Positions 40,929 to 48,168 of a DNA stretch of 64,000 bases are shown here, piece after piece. The stretch is taken from positions 1-64,000 of the forward strand of contig DASVQB010000023.1 in the NCBI GenBank assembly GCA_036389295.1, written 5' to 3'. The notes below the pieces were generated by a model, which saw only the letters and a list, made by a program, of their open reading frames with translations, was not told the origin of the DNA and searched no databases. Position 1 is the first letter of the stretch, and each line of letters starts with the position of its first letter. The stretch comes from AC-37 sp036389295. Its GTDB lineage: Bacteria > Actinomycetota > Thermoleophilia > Solirubrobacterales > Thermoleophilaceae. Made by a program: the position numbers and the translations under genes.

Positions 40929-41287
40929 CCGGCCCCCCCGAGGTCGTCCAGCACGCGGCGCAGGTCGTAGAACATCAGCGAGGAGAGGGCGAACCGACCG
41001 GTCACGACCGCGAGCGACCAGGAGTCGTCGCGCACGCAGAAGACGGCGCCGCGCGCGGTCGAGACCTCGAGCTGCGAGACCGGCCGCTCGCCGCGGGCGG
41101 CGGCGCGGTCGGCCCGCTCGAGCAGCTCGACCACCAGCTCGCGGACGCGCTCGCCGCGCTCGTCGTCCCCCTCCCACGAGGCGGCCAGCCGGCCGGCCGA
41201 GTCGAGCAGGACGCCGGCGCGGATGTCGGTGGAGAGCTCGCCGAGGTAGTCGAGGGCCAACTCGGGGGTCAGTGCGGGTCCGGCCAC
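40925..41287 (-). CDS. Roadblock/LC7-like small protein (120 aa)
   Basis: The 120-residue protein has an alpha-beta-beta-alpha-beta pattern. It opens with helix LTPELALDYLGELS, then DIRAGVLLDSAGRLAASWEG, a long helix RVRELVVELLERAD, LEVSTARGAVFCVRDDSWSLAVVT, and a helix at the end. GVLLDSAGRLAA is typical of the Roadblock/LC7 or profilin-like domain that regulates small GTPases in bacteria. The assignment is tentative. It is first in the unit leading to tldD and pmbA and is divergent from the 46-residue membrane protein. No GTPase gene is visible in the window. Confidence 0.55.
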   Translation of the reverse strand: MAGPALTPELALDYLGELSTDIRAGVLLDSAGRLAASWEGDDERGERVRELVVELLERADRAAARGERPVSQLEVSTARGAVFCVRDDSWSLAVVTGRFALSSLMFYDLRRVLDDLGGAG

Positions 41288-41307
41288 CTGACGGGCAGAA
41301 TAGCGGC

Positions 41308-41448
41308 GTGCCCCTCTCCCGAATGGCGTGGATCGCGACCGTCGCCGCGTGCGTGATCGCGGCGATCCTGGTGCTGGTGAACGGCTACGTGGGCTACTTC
41401 TTCGTGCTGCTCGCGGTGGGCGCGTCGGCGGCCGTCAACCTGCGCTGA
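41308..41448 (+). CDS. Small two-helix membrane protein (46 aa)
   Basis: A 47-codon frame starting with GTG encodes MAWIATVAACVIAAILVLVN and GYVGYFFVLLAVGASAAVNL, two hydrophobic segments with a small Arg residue at the end. The 3' end overlaps the 3' end of the cation-efflux gene by 14 bp on the opposite strand. Short membrane proteins of this kind are common, but no family can be named. It is divergent from the roadblock-like gene by 20 bp. Confidence 0.55.
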   Translation: MPLSRMAWIATVAACVIAAILVLVNGYVGYFFVLLAVGASAAVNLR

Positions 41449-42367
41449 GGGGGTCGTCCGGCGGGGCGGTCGCCTCCCGCGGCCGCTCCGGCTCGATGTG
41501 GATCAGGACGTCCGCGCGGTGGACGCGGCGGCGGATCTCCGCCTGCAGCTCGTGGCTCAGCGCGTGCGCGCGCTCGAGGGTCGTGCCGGGGCGGAACTGG
41601 ACGTGCAGGTCGATGTAGCGGCGGCTCCCCGCGCGCCGCGCCCTGAGCTTGTGGTAGCCGGCGACCTCGGCGGTCCCGCTGCCGTCGATCGCCTCACCTA
41701 TCGCAGCGAGCTCGTCGTCGGGCAGCGCCTCGTCCACGAGCACGCGCGACGACCGCGATATGAGCCGGACGCCCGCCCACACGATCGCGGCGGCCACGGT
41801 CAGCGCGGTGATCGGGTCGAGCGCCTCGACGTCGAGGACGGCCACGAGCACGAGCGCGACCAGCACCCCCAGCGAGGTGGCCGCGTCGGTCCGGAGGTGC
41901 GCCGCGTCGCCCTCGAGCGCGGGCGAGTCCGTGGCCTCGGCCTGGCGGTAGAGGTAGGTCGAGACGCCGAGGTTCGCGACCGCCGAGAACGCCACCACCC
42001 CGATGCCGAACCCGAGCGACTCGATCGGCCGCGGGTCGGCCAGCCGCCGCACCGACTCGAACACGATGATCCCGGCGCCCACGAGGATCAGCACGCCCTC
42101 GAGGGCCGCGGCGAGGTTCTCGACCTTCTCGTGGCCGTACGGGTGCGACTCGTCGGCCGGCTCCTCGGCCTTGCGCACCGAGAAGAAGGCGACGAAGGAG
42201 GCCATGAGGTCGATGCTCGAGTGGACCGCCTCGGTGACGATCGCGACCGAGCCGGTGAGCCCGCCGGCGACGATCTTCAGGAGGATCAGGACGGCGTTCG
42301 AGACGATCGACAGGCGAGCCGCGCGGGCCTTGCGGTCGCCGACGCGGCCGTCGGCGGCGGCGATCAC
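41435..42367 (-). CDS. Cation diffusion facilitator (CDF) efflux protein
   Basis: The 310-residue secondary transporter exports Zn2+, Co2+, Mn2+ or a similar cation by proton antiport. It has six membrane helices with the paired metal sites HSSID (EAVHSSIDL) in helix 2 and HLRTD (DAAHLRTDA) in helix 5, and a C-terminal cytoplasmic domain ending in HVQFRPGTTLERAHALSHEL and DVLIHIEPE. A His/Glu-rich loop with SHPYGHEK follows helix 2. Start GTG at 42367 overlaps the rdgB stop (GTGA); both are in one operon with rph and murI further upstream. Confidence 0.93.
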   Translation of the reverse strand: MIAAADGRVGDRKARAARLSIVSNAVLILLKIVAGGLTGSVAIVTEAVHSSIDLMASFVAFFSVRKAEEPADESHPYGHEKVENLAAALEGVLILVGAGIIVFESVRRLADPRPIESLGFGIGVVAFSAVANLGVSTYLYRQAEATDSPALEGDAAHLRTDAATSLGVLVALVLVAVLDVEALDPITALTVAAAIVWAGVRLISRSSRVLVDEALPDDELAAIGEAIDGSGTAEVAGYHKLRARRAGSRRYIDLHVQFRPGTTLERAHALSHELQAEIRRRVHRADVLIHIEPERPREATAPPDDPLSAG

Positions 42368-42984
42368 TGGGCGCCTCGCTGCGGCCCGGCGCCCGGGACG
42401 CTCGGGTTCTCGCGTTCGGCCAGCCAGTCGCGCAGCGCGCGTGCGGCGCGGCCGCGGTGGCTGATCGCGTCCTTCTCGTGCGGCGGGAGCTCGGCCATCG
42501 TGCGCCCGTCGTCCGTGTCGGCGGGGACGAACGCCGGGTCGTAGCCGAACCCGCCGCTGCCGCGCGGCTGCGCGGCGAGCGTGCCCTCGCAGCGACCCTC
42601 GAAGAAGGTGACCTCGCCGCCGGGGGCCAGGTGGGCGAGCACGCACGCGTATGCGACCCGCCGGTCGCCGTCCGCCGGCACCTCGCGGAGCAGCTTGTCG
42701 AGGTTCTCCTGGTCGGTCGCGTCCTCCCCGGCGAAGCGGGCCGAGCGCACTCCGGGTGCGCCGCCGAGGGCGACCGCCTCGATCCCGGAGTCGTCGGCGA
42801 TGGCCTCCATGCCGGTCGCGGCCGCCGCCGCGCGCGCCTTTATCGCCGCGTTGTCCGCGAACGTCTCGCCGGTCTCGGGTGGGAGCTCGACGACCTCCGG
42901 CAGCGGCACTAGCTCGACGTCCGGCAGCAGAGCGCGGAGCTCGTGCAGCTTGTGCTCGTTCCGGGTCGCGAGCACGATCCGCAC
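42364..42984 (-). CDS. rdgB: XTP/dITP diphosphatase (RdgB/HAM1)
   Basis: The 206-residue house-cleaning enzyme removes non-canonical purine nucleotides. It starts MRIVLATRNEHKLHELRALL, with TFADNAAIKARAAA, ADDSGIEAVALGGAPGVRSARF, the catalytic-region FEGRCEG and GSGGFGYDPAF, and the C-terminal SHRGRAARALRDW. Length is typical. It follows rph by 10 bp. The rph-rdgB order is common in bacteria. Confidence 0.95.
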   Translation of the reverse strand: MRIVLATRNEHKLHELRALLPDVELVPLPEVVELPPETGETFADNAAIKARAAAAATGMEAIADDSGIEAVALGGAPGVRSARFAGEDATDQENLDKLLREVPADGDRRVAYACVLAHLAPGGEVTFFEGRCEGTLAAQPRGSGGFGYDPAFVPADTDDGRTMAELPPHEKDAISHRGRAARALRDWLAERENPSVPGAGPQRGAQ

Positions 42985-42994
42985 CTCGAGCCCC

Positions 42995-43789
42995 TCAGGT
43001 GCCGGCCGGCGCGGCGACGGCCTCCAGCTGGGCGGCGCGCAGCCGGTCGATGCCCGCCGCCGCGAGCGCGAGCAGCTCGTCGAGGGACGCGCGTGAGAGC
43101 GGGGTCCGCTCGGCCGTCGCCTGCACCTCGACCAGACCGCCGTCGCCGGTCATGACCACGTTGGCGTCGACCTCGGCGGTCGAGTCCTCCGAGTAGTCGA
43201 GGTCGAGCAGGGCCTGACCGCCCACGACGCCGCAGGAGACGGCGGCCACCGACTGGGTGAGCGGCATCGCGGCGAGCTGGCCCGCCTCGACCAGCCGCGC
43301 GCACGCGAGGTGCAGCGCGACGTAGGCGCCGGTGATCGCGGCGCAGCGGGTCCCGCCGTCGGCCTCGAGCACGTCGCAGTCGAGGTAGACGGTCCGCTCG
43401 CCGAGCGCCTTGAAGTCGACCACCGCGCGGATCGAGCGCCCGATCAGCCGCTGGATCTCGATGGTGCGGCCGTCCGGCCGGCCGCGCGAGACGTCGCGCT
43501 GGCGGCGCTCGCCGGTCGAGGCCGGGAGCATCCCGTACTCGGCCGTGACCCACCCGCGACCCTCCCCGCGCATCCAGCGCGGGACGTCCTCGACCGCCGA
43601 CGCCGTGCAGATCACCCGCGTCCCGCCGGCGGCCATCAGCGCCGACCCGGTCGCGGTGCGGACGAAGCCGGACTCGATGAGGACCGGGCGGAGGTCGGGG
43701 GCGGTGCGGCCGTCCCGGCGCGTGGCGGTAGCGGCGCTCGCCGCGCCGCCGGTAGCAGCGCCGGCCGAGTCGGCGCCAGAGCCGGTCAC
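42995..43789 (-). CDS. rph: Ribonuclease PH
   Basis: The 264-residue phosphorolytic exoribonuclease trims tRNA 3' ends. Its core begins at about residue 28 (RDGRTAPDLRPVLIESGFV). It contains GTRVICTASAVEDVPRWMRG, RGWVTAEYGMLPAST, GRTIEIQRLIGRSIRAVVD, and LDCDVLEADGGTRCAAITGAYVAL (the phosphate/Asp active site). The C-terminus has DLDYSEDSTAEVDANVVMT and FVEVQ-like GGLVEVQATAE. It starts with GTG, giving a 27-residue Gly/Ala/Ser/Thr-rich lead before the core. It lies between murI and rdgB. Confidence 0.95.
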   Translation of the reverse strand: MTGSGADSAGAATGGAASAATATRRDGRTAPDLRPVLIESGFVRTATGSALMAAGGTRVICTASAVEDVPRWMRGEGRGWVTAEYGMLPASTGERRQRDVSRGRPDGRTIEIQRLIGRSIRAVVDFKALGERTVYLDCDVLEADGGTRCAAITGAYVALHLACARLVEAGQLAAMPLTQSVAAVSCGVVGGQALLDLDYSEDSTAEVDANVVMTGDGGLVEVQATAERTPLSRASLDELLALAAAGIDRLRAAQLEAVAAPAGT

Positions 43790-43805
43790 GCCGCCTCCGC
43801 GCCGG

Positions 43806-44699
43806 TCACGCGGCCCTCCGCGTGCGCCTTCGCGCGGTCGGGGACTCCGGCTCCGCCGCCGGGACGGCCACGGCGTCCGGCGCCTCGACCTCGACGTGCC
43901 GGACCTCGCCGAGCGGCAGCTGGAGGAACCTCGTCCCGAGGCGCCGGAACTCGCCCGGGTCGCCCGAGCACAGGAAGCGGTACTCGCCGCGGCGGGAGTC
44001 GGGGCCCGCGAGGTCCGCCGCCGCGAGCTCGCGCTCGACGGCGTCGGCGATCGCCTGGCCCGAGCCGACCAGCGTGACGCCGCGTCCCAGCTCGCGCTGG
44101 AGCATCGGCCGCACGAGCGGGTAGTGGGTGCACCCGAGGATCGCCGTGTCGACGCCGGCCGTCCGGAGCGGGGCGCAGTACTGCTCCACCAGCGCGACGA
44201 CGCGATCGTCGACCTCGGCCCCCGCCTGGATGAGCGGCGCGAGCGCAGGGCAGGCCACGGAGTGGAGCGACGCTCCGGGCGCCGCGACCCGAAGGGCGTG
44301 CCCGTAGGCGCCGCTCGCCACCGTGGCCGCCGTCGCGAGCAGCCCGATGCGCCCGGTGCGGGTGACCGCCGCGGCCAGCCGGGCCTCCGGCTCGACGACC
44401 GCGACGATCGGCGCCCGGTCGGCGAACGTCTCGCGCAGGGCGGGCAGCGCGGCGGCCGTGGCCGAGTTGCAGGCGACCACCAGCAGCTTCGCGCCGTCCG
44501 CGAGCAGCCGATCGGCGAGCTCCAGGGCGAACGCCTCGAGCTGTGCCGGCGCCCGCTCGCCGTACGGGAAGCGCGCCGTGTCGCCCAGGTACACGAAGTC
44601 CTCGTGTGGGAGCGAGACCAGCAACTCGTGGAGGACGGTGAGCCCGCCGACCCCTGAGTCGAAGACGGCGATCGGGAGCGTGCGGTCGCTCGGCGCCAT
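43806..44699 (-). CDS. murI: Glutamate racemase
   Basis: The 297-residue cofactor-free racemase supplies D-glutamate for peptidoglycan. It starts MAPSDRTLPIAVFDSGVGGLTVL. The two catalytic cysteines are in VVACNSATAAALP and ILGCTHYPLVRP. The C-terminal 25 residues are extra and basic (AAEPESPTARRRTRRAA). The frame is open upstream, but the core starts at this ATG. It is the first gene of the murI-rph-rdgB-CDF run. Confidence 0.96.
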   Translation of the reverse strand: MAPSDRTLPIAVFDSGVGGLTVLHELLVSLPHEDFVYLGDTARFPYGERAPAQLEAFALELADRLLADGAKLLVVACNSATAAALPALRETFADRAPIVAVVEPEARLAAAVTRTGRIGLLATAATVASGAYGHALRVAAPGASLHSVACPALAPLIQAGAEVDDRVVALVEQYCAPLRTAGVDTAILGCTHYPLVRPMLQRELGRGVTLVGSGQAIADAVERELAAADLAGPDSRRGEYRFLCSGDPGEFRRLGTRFLQLPLGEVRHVEVEAPDAVAVPAAEPESPTARRRTRRAA

Positions 44700-44808
44700 G
44701 CGGCCATGTTGGCAGAGCGAACCGACGCCGGCCGGTCGCCGGGACCGGCGGTGACGAGCGGGGAAGCCGACTCGCATCTCGCACCCGGGCGATCGGTGCT
44801 GCGGCGTC

Positions 44809-45840
44809 CTAGCCGAGGGGCCCACCGCCACCGGGGTCCCGGGGCGGGTCGGCCGGGCCGGGCGGGTCGGATCCGTCCGCGGGATCGGGCAGGTCGGTTC
44901 GGTCCGCGGGATCCGGTGGGTCGGGTTGGTCCGCCGGGCCGCTCGGCCAGGATGGATCGTCCGGGCCGGGCGGGTCGCCGTGTGAGAAGCCGTCGCCGTC
45001 CCCGGTGGGGGCGTCCTCGGTTGGCACGGTGTCCGCGGGCGCGCTGTCGGGTTCCGCGGCGGGCGCGCCGTCGGGTTCCGCGACGGTGGCGTCTTCGCTG
45101 TCCGTAGTCGGCGCGTCGTCGGCGGGCGCGGCCTGCGCCTCGTCGGCGTCCGGCGCCGGCGCCTTGTCGACGTCCGGAGCCGGCGCGTCGTCGACGTCCA
45201 GAGCATGCGCCTCGCCGGCGGGCGCGATCGGCGCGTCGCCGGCGTCCGGGGCCTTCGCCTCGTCGTCGGCCTCCGGAGCCGGCGCGTCGTCGACTTCCGC
45301 GGCGTGCGCCTGGTCGACGTCCGGAGCCGACGCGTCGTCGACGTCCGGCGCCGGCGCCTTGTCGACGTCCGCGATCGGCGCGTCGGCGTCCGGGGCCTGC
45401 TCGTCGCGGCCGGGCGCGTCGTCCGGGCCGGCCGGCACCCCGTCGGTGGCCTCCGTGTCGTCGCCGACCTCGAGCGCGCCGACGGCGGTCGGTCCCGTCT
45501 CGTCCGAGTCGGGGTCGTGGACCGCGACCGGGTCGAGGAGCTCGAGCTGGTCCGCCTGCACCTGGTAGCGGACCCGCCGCTCTCCCGCCGGGGTGATCCA
45601 CTCGTGCAGCTCGATGCGTCCGGCCACGCCGATCCTGCCGCCGACGCCGATCTGCGCCCACACCTCGCGGGCCTGCCAGCCGCCCGTGGTCACCTCGACG
45701 TACACGACGCCGGGCTGCCTGAGCCCGCCGCGCGCGATGCGCGGCACAGCGAGGCGTATCGCGCAGACCTCCTCCCCACTCTCCGCGATCCTGAGCTCGG
45801 GCGGGTCGGCTACACGGCCTATGAGGCTGACGGAGTTCAC
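44809..45840 (-). CDS. ssb: Single-stranded DNA-binding protein with a 228-residue acidic repeat tail
   Basis: The first 115 residues form an OB-fold: MNSVSLIGRVADPPELRIAE, AIRLAVPRIARGG, and VWAQIGVGGRIGVAGRIELHEWITPAGERRVRYQV. The remainder is an Asp/Ala/Pro-rich low-complexity tail. It contains many repeated units of the type DAPAPDVDKAPAPDVDDA, then a Pro/Asp/Gly stretch ending DPGGGGPLG. Typical SSB tails are shorter and end in an acidic DDxIPF tip that binds partner proteins; this one lacks that tip. The protein could be a paralog rather than the main SSB. The start is GTG at 45840; the frame extends upstream without SSB similarity. Confidence 0.8.
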   Translation of the reverse strand: MNSVSLIGRVADPPELRIAESGEEVCAIRLAVPRIARGGLRQPGVVYVEVTTGGWQAREVWAQIGVGGRIGVAGRIELHEWITPAGERRVRYQVQADQLELLDPVAVHDPDSDETGPTAVGALEVGDDTEATDGVPAGPDDAPGRDEQAPDADAPIADVDKAPAPDVDDASAPDVDQAHAAEVDDAPAPEADDEAKAPDAGDAPIAPAGEAHALDVDDAPAPDVDKAPAPDADEAQAAPADDAPTTDSEDATVAEPDGAPAAEPDSAPADTVPTEDAPTGDGDGFSHGDPPGPDDPSWPSGPADQPDPPDPADRTDLPDPADGSDPPGPADPPRDPGGGGPLG

Positions 45841-46160
45841 TCCGCCGGTGTTCGCGAGCGACGACCCCGTCCCCGCTGCAACGCGAACGGCGGGTGACGA
45901 CCGCCGACGTTCGGCGCGCGGTTGCGTCGATCGCGGGCGTTCGGCGGGGTGCCGGCTCTCCTGGCCACCCCCCGTTCGTCGGGTTGCGCTCCGCGGTGTG
46001 GCGGGCCTGGAGGCCGTTCTGTGCAGGTGACCCTCGCCTCCGCGCTCGGCGCGGCCCTTCGCGGCCGGCTCCCGGCGGGCCCGCTCCGCGCGGCGCGCAG
46101 GCCCTCCGCGGGTCCGCGCCTCGGGCTCCGCCCGACGCGGGCGCTCAGGCCGGCGCGCGC
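45841..46160. other. 320-bp intergenic region, no gene seen
   Basis: Between the SSB-like gene and the pilin gene, both on the minus strand, lie 320 bp of GC-rich sequence with no recognisable gene, tRNA or convincing hairpin. Open frames there have no family signature. The SSB frame does stay open upstream of its GTG, so a longer N-terminus is not excluded. Confidence 0.5.
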
Positions 46161-46391
46161 TCAAAACTGGACCTTCCGAACCGCGTCCTTGATCTTGCCG
46201 ACGATCGCGTCGCCGAGATCCTTTCCCTGGTCGGTCTTGTAGCCCTTCATGGCGGCCACGACGCCGGCCATGACGAGCGCGACGAGCAGGATGAGCGCGA
46301 CGTACTCGACGGTGCCCTGGCCGGCGGTCGACCGAAGCCGGTGGAGGGCGTGGGCGAGCGTTGCGTGCAGGCGTGCGACGGTGCGGAGCAT
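46161..46391 (-). CDS. Flp/Fap-type prepilin
   Basis: The 76-residue prepilin has a basic leader (MLRTVARLHATLAHALHRLRSTAG), then the processing site: Gly followed by QGTVEY, with Glu at position +5, and the hydrophobic assembly helix VALILLVALVMAGVVAAM. A short charged tail follows (KGYKTDQGKDLGDAIVGK). This layout is the Flp pilin of tad/flp systems. No tad assembly genes are in the window. Tandem repeats 70-110 bp upstream of the start suggest response-regulator control. Confidence 0.82.
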   Translation of the reverse strand: MLRTVARLHATLAHALHRLRSTAGQGTVEYVALILLVALVMAGVVAAMKGYKTDQGKDLGDAIVGKIKDAVRKVQF

Positions 46392-46461
46392 GGGTGTTGC
46401 CTCCCTTGGATGAAGTGGAGGCGCGATCGTCGCGGGTCAGGGGTTACGAGAAAAGACGCGC

Positions 46462-46502
46462 GTGTGACGATTTGGCGACGGGAGTGTGACGGGAGTGTGA
46501 AA
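46462..46502. promoter_or_regulatory. Four helically phased GTGTGACG-like direct repeats
   Basis: GTGTGACG occurs at 46462, TGGCGACG at 46473, GTGTGACG at 46484, and GTGTGAAA at 46495, each 11 bp apart. Units at 46477-46498 form a perfect 11-bp tandem repeat. This spacing places the motif on one DNA face, as bound by OmpR/PhoB-type response regulators. It lies 71-111 bp upstream of the pilin gene and also upstream of the divergent glycosyltransferase. Confidence 0.5.
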
Positions 46503-46652
46503 TGGCGGCCCGGGCGCCGGGGAGCCGGGCGGGGAGCCGAGCGAAGCGGCGGGAAGCGGGGCGGTGGAACGGCGGCGCTACGGCGAAGCGGCGGGAACCC
46601 CGGGTGCGGCGGCGGCCGCCGATACGCTCACGCCGCCATACGGGTCCTGCTC

Positions 46653-47606
46653 GTGACCAGCACGTACCCCACGCCGGCGCGGCCCGCGCTCGGCGGCTTC
46701 GTGCGCGACCAGGTCGAGTCGCTCCGCGCCGTCGAGGGCCTCGACCTCGAGCTGTTCGTCTTCGAGCCCGGCGGCCTCAACTACCTGCGCGCCGCGCGCG
46801 ACCTGCGCCGGAGGTACGCGGGCGAGCGCTTCGACGTCGTCCACGCCCACTACGGGCTGAACGGCTGGAGCGCCCTGGCCGTGCGCGGCGCGCCTCGCAT
46901 CGTCACCTTCCACGGCACCGACCTCGCCCACCCGGTGGTCGGACCGCTGTCGCGCGCGCTCGTCCGGCTGGTCGACGTGCCGGCGCCGGTGTCGGCGAGC
47001 CTGGCCAGGCTCGAGCGGAGCGGGCTCCCCGGCGCGGGGACGAGGAGGCGCGCGGCGGTCCTCCCGTGCGGCGTCGACACCGACCGCTTCGCCCCTCGCG
47101 ACCGCCGCGAGGCGCGGGCGCGACTCGACCTCGACCCGGACGGCCTCTACCTCCTCTTCCCCGCCGACCCGCGAAGGCCGGAGAAGCGCCACGACCGGGC
47201 CCGCGCGCTCGCGGAGGCGGCCGGCGCCGAGCTGCTCACCTACGGCGCGGCGCCGCCGGAGCGGGTGCCCGACATGGTCAACGCGGCGAACGCGGTGCTG
47301 GCCACGTCCGAGCGGGAGGGGTTCGGCCTGGCGCCGCTCGAGGCGCTCGCCTGCGACGTGCCGGTCCTCGCGACCGACGTGGGGATCGCGCCGCTCGTGC
47401 TGCGCGGCCTGGCCGGCGCCCTGTGCGCCCCCTTCGACACCGGCGCCTGGCTGCGAGCGCTGACGCCGCACCTGGACCACCCGGACCCGCGGATCGAGGG
47501 CCGCGCGCGCGCCGCGCTGTTCGATCGCAACCGCATGGCGGCCCGCGTGTTCGAGGCGTACCGGGACGTCGCAGGCCGGTCTGAAGCCGGTGGAGCGCCG
47601 CTATAG
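46653..47606 (+). CDS. Glycosyltransferase family 4 protein
   Basis: The 317-residue (or slightly longer) GT-B enzyme has RPALGGFVRDQVESLRA (N-domain), VVHAHYGLNGWSAL, VTFHGTDLAH, VLPCGVDTDRFAPRD, LFPADPRRPEKRHDRA (donor-domain basic motif), and SEREGFGLAPLEALACDVPVLATDVGI, with the E-x7-E equivalent. The start given is GTG at 46653. Homologs of this type open MRVLLVTxxYP, which here reads IRVLLVTSTYP with an ATA codon at 46638, five codons earlier. The real start may therefore be that rare codon. It precedes the Cys-rich gene by a 1-bp overlap. Confidence 0.88.
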   Translation: MTSTYPTPARPALGGFVRDQVESLRAVEGLDLELFVFEPGGLNYLRAARDLRRRYAGERFDVVHAHYGLNGWSALAVRGAPRIVTFHGTDLAHPVVGPLSRALVRLVDVPAPVSASLARLERSGLPGAGTRRRAAVLPCGVDTDRFAPRDRREARARLDLDPDGLYLLFPADPRRPEKRHDRARALAEAAGAELLTYGAAPPERVPDMVNAANAVLATSEREGFGLAPLEALACDVPVLATDVGIAPLVLRGLAGALCAPFDTGAWLRALTPHLDHPDPRIEGRARAALFDRNRMAARVFEAYRDVAGRSEAGGAPL

Positions 47607-48160
47607 TGGCGCGCCGGACGCGACGCAGCGCCGGTGACCAGACGGACTTCCCGATGCGTCCCTCCCTGAAAGCCCTCCGCAACCGCGCAGCCGAGAGAGC
47701 GCGCCGCGCCGCCGCAGGCGGCGACGGCCCACCGGCCGGCGCCGACCCGCCCGCGCCGGCCGCCGTCGCGCGCCCGGGCGCGCTCGAGCGGGGGGCGATG
47801 CGGCGCCGGCTCAGGCGCCTGGCGCGGACCCGCGAGGCGCTGCTGACCGAGCTGGGCACGCTCGTCATGGAGATGCACCGCCAGGGCCGCCACGACGCGG
47901 CGCTCGTCGCCGCGAAGGCCGGCGAGGTCGCCGCGATCGACGCCGAGGCGCGCGGCCTCGCCGCCGCGCTCGGGCACGGCGACGTCCTGGCCAACGTCAT
48001 CGCCGCCGGGATATCCGGCGCCTGCCCCGGATGCCGCGCCCTGATCGCGACCGACGACCGCTACTGCAGCCGCTGCGGGACCCCGGCGTCGGCGGCCTCG
48101 AACGGGCACCGTGCGGACGCGGCCGCGAGCGTGCCGGTCCCCGCCGGGACCGCGCACTAG
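47606..48160 (+). CDS. Zinc-ribbon protein with helical N-terminal domain (184 aa)
   Basis: A helical, Arg/Ala-rich domain (residues about 60-130; a possible coiled coil in LERGAMRRRLRRLARTREALLT, with LGTLVMEMHRQGRHDAALVAAKAGE) precedes a zinc ribbon CPGCRALIATDDRYCSRCG near the C-terminus. I cannot name the family. The GTG at 47606 overlaps the glycosyltransferase stop by one base; an ATG at 47654 is an alternative start with an N-terminus MRPSLKALRNRAAE. The following gene has the same type of ribbon, suggesting that the two act together. Confidence 0.65.
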   Translation: MARRTRRSAGDQTDFPMRPSLKALRNRAAERARRAAAGGDGPPAGADPPAPAAVARPGALERGAMRRRLRRLARTREALLTELGTLVMEMHRQGRHDAALVAAKAGEVAAIDAEARGLAAALGHGDVLANVIAAGISGACPGCRALIATDDRYCSRCGTPASAASNGHRADAAASVPVPAGTAH

Positions 48161-48168
48161 GGCCGCAC

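Noticed and set aside
41435..42646. Long upstream extension of the cation efflux protein
   Set aside because: Residues before the GTG at 42367 are antisense nonsense over rdgB; the GTGA overlap marks the true start.
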